NCBI GenBank assembly: GCA_019695115.1
Contig: JAIBAP010000024.1
Coordinates: forward strand, 1-64,000
DNA length: 64,000 nt
Origin: Caldilineales bacterium
GTDB lineage: Bacteria; Chloroflexota; Anaerolineae; J102
Reading direction: 5' to 3'
Under the pieces are notes generated by a model. It made no database searches. It was not told the origin of the DNA and worked only from the letters and a program-made list of their open reading frames with translations. Made by a program: the position numbers and the translations under genes. Below, in pieces: positions 63,119 to 64,000 of this stretch (position 1 is its first letter; every line of letters begins with the position of its first letter).

Positions 63119-63369
63119 GATCTCTCACGAATGACACGAATGGGCGAATTTTCACGAATTTTTGTCTTTTTGTTCTGTAATTGAACACAAAGACACGAAG
63201 TTCACGAAGGAAACACAAAGTCTTCAAAGGTGTCTTATCACGAATGACACGAATGGACGAATTTCACGAATTATTCGTTTTTGTTAATCGATAATTGAAC
63301 ACAAAGACACAAAGTTTTCAATGAAGAACATTCGTACCATTCGTATATTCGTGTAATTCGTGAGAGATC
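63119..63369. mobile_element. MITE-like element between eutB and eutC
   Basis: GATCTCTCACGAAT followed by ACACGAAT words (from 63119) is inverted at the right end (ATTCGTGAGAGATC ending at 63369). The interior has ACACAAAGACACGAAG words and a second copy of the CACGAATGACACGAATGG motif. It begins five bases after the eutB stop and ends 11 bases before the eutC ribosome site. Confidence 0.8.
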
Positions 63370-63390
63370 ATCCTGACCGAGGAGGAAAGA

Positions 63391-64000
63391 GTGGAACAAG
63401 CTAAGATCGACGCCATTGTGCAGGCCGTGCTGGCCGAGCTAGGACAGAAGGGGGGGAGCGCCGCCCCGACGATTGCCGCGCCCCCGGCCATTTCCGCACC
63501 CTTGGCGGCTGCGGCGGGCGGGCTCGTCATCGACCTGCCCGACCCCACCCGCCCCGAAGCCCGCCGCGCCATCGGCGTCGAGCATCCCTGCAACCCCGAC
63601 GGGCTGCGCAACCTGGCCGCCACCACCACCGCCCGCCTGGCCGTTGGACGCGCCGGCCCCCGCCCCAAAACCCGCACCCTGCTTCTGTTCCAGTCCGACC
63701 ACGGCGTCACCCAGGATGCCATTTACGGCGAGGTGAGCGAGGCCGCCAAACAGAAGTTCAATCTCTTCACCGTGCAAACCCAGGTGGCGGACCGCGGCCA
63801 GTATCTTTTGCGCCCCGACCTGGGCCGCCGCCTCTCGGACGAGGCCAAGAAGCTGGTCGCCGACCGCTGCGCCAAGAAACCGCAGGTGCAGATCGTGGTC
63901 GGCGACGGCCTCAGCGCCGCCGCCATCGACAACAACCTGCCGCAGATCTTCCCGGTCATCGAGCAGGGTCTGAAGGCGGCCGGGATCAGCATGGGCACGC
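63391..64000 (+). CDS. eutC: Ethanolamine ammonia-lyase small subunit, partial
   Basis: The frame starts at GTG 63391 after GGAGGAAAGA and runs off the window after about 203 codons. It reads VEQAKIDAIVQAVLAELGQK, an Ala/Pro-rich linker, then EutC blocks (ARLAVGRAGPRPKTRTLL, DHGVTQDAIYGEV, RPDLGRRLSDEA, VQIVVGDGLSAAAI). The N-terminal amphipathic helix followed by a linker may be a microcompartment-targeting peptide. No ATG fits the start, so GTG is used. It partners with EutB. Confidence 0.93.
   Translation, partial: MEQAKIDAIVQAVLAELGQKGGSAAPTIAAPPAISAPLAAAAGGLVIDLPDPTRPEARRAIGVEHPCNPDGLRNLAATTTARLAVGRAGPRPKTRTLLLFQSDHGVTQDAIYGEVSEAAKQKFNLFTVQTQVADRGQYLLRPDLGRRLSDEAKKLVADRCAKKPQVQIVVGDGLSAAAIDNNLPQIFPVIEQGLKAAGISMGT

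Overview
The window reads as a piece of a high-GC bacterial chromosome, most likely from a Chloroflexota lineage of the Anaerolineae/Caldilineae type. This is inference, based on the gene mix, the Thr/Pro/Ala-rich lipoprotein linkers, the density of REP-like and word-like intergenic repeats, and co-occurring CRISPR, sugar-ABC and microcompartment loci. No rRNA or tRNA gene was seen, so the taxonomic call is soft.

Left end (1-1.6 kb): the first codons of a leftward gene, a CRISPR leader and an array of 21 repeats and 20 spacers, with no cas gene in view. From 1.7 to 21.1 kb nearly everything is on the minus strand and concerns carbohydrate catabolism. It holds an SDR and a one-chain transketolase; an M24-like protein, cupin and MBL-fold hydrolase; a second SDR, a RhaD-type aldolase and a RhaB-type kinase; a 2-oxoacid dehydrogenase complex (E1-alpha, E1-beta, E2); a class II aldolase relative, a RuBisCO-like protein, a TIM-barrel isomerase and a GntR regulator. 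Two small foreign-looking inserts interrupt it: a NYN-domain gene broken by a MITE (4.4-5.4 kb), and a hicBA remnant plus a nuclease gene lodged between E1-alpha and E1-beta (14.2-15.3 kb).

From 21.6 to 27.8 kb, divergent from gntR, lies a xylose/ribose-type ABC importer. Its binding protein is a near-perfect tandem duplication. Its ATPase carries a complete but circularly permuted binding-protein domain between its two ABC domains; this is the most striking object in the window. Sugar-acid genes (enolase superfamily, 3-hydroxyisobutyrate dehydrogenase family, cupin) and small metabolic genes follow to 37.3 kb, including alanine dehydrogenase, a lysine 6-dehydrogenase-like enzyme and a cNMP/SpoIIE phosphatase.

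From 37.3 to 53.6 kb the minus strand carries a GNAT, a pterin-binding methyltransferase, a beta-oxidation operon (SCP2, two acyl-CoA dehydrogenases, thiolase, FadN-type multienzyme), two membrane-anchored repeat proteins, and a Fur-linked iron ABC importer. At 54-56 kb is a wax ester synthase/DGAT followed by a GC-rich REP satellite, then a glycosidase-like lipoprotein. The right end (57.5-64 kb) is an ethanolamine-utilisation microcompartment locus: vertex protein, permease, hexameric shell protein, EutA, EutB and the start of EutC.

A theme runs through the whole window: short word-like tandem repeats of several unrelated families sit directly after stop codons, sometimes supply the stop codon, and in the E2 gene have become protein linkers. 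Several are arranged as MITE-like inverted repeats.
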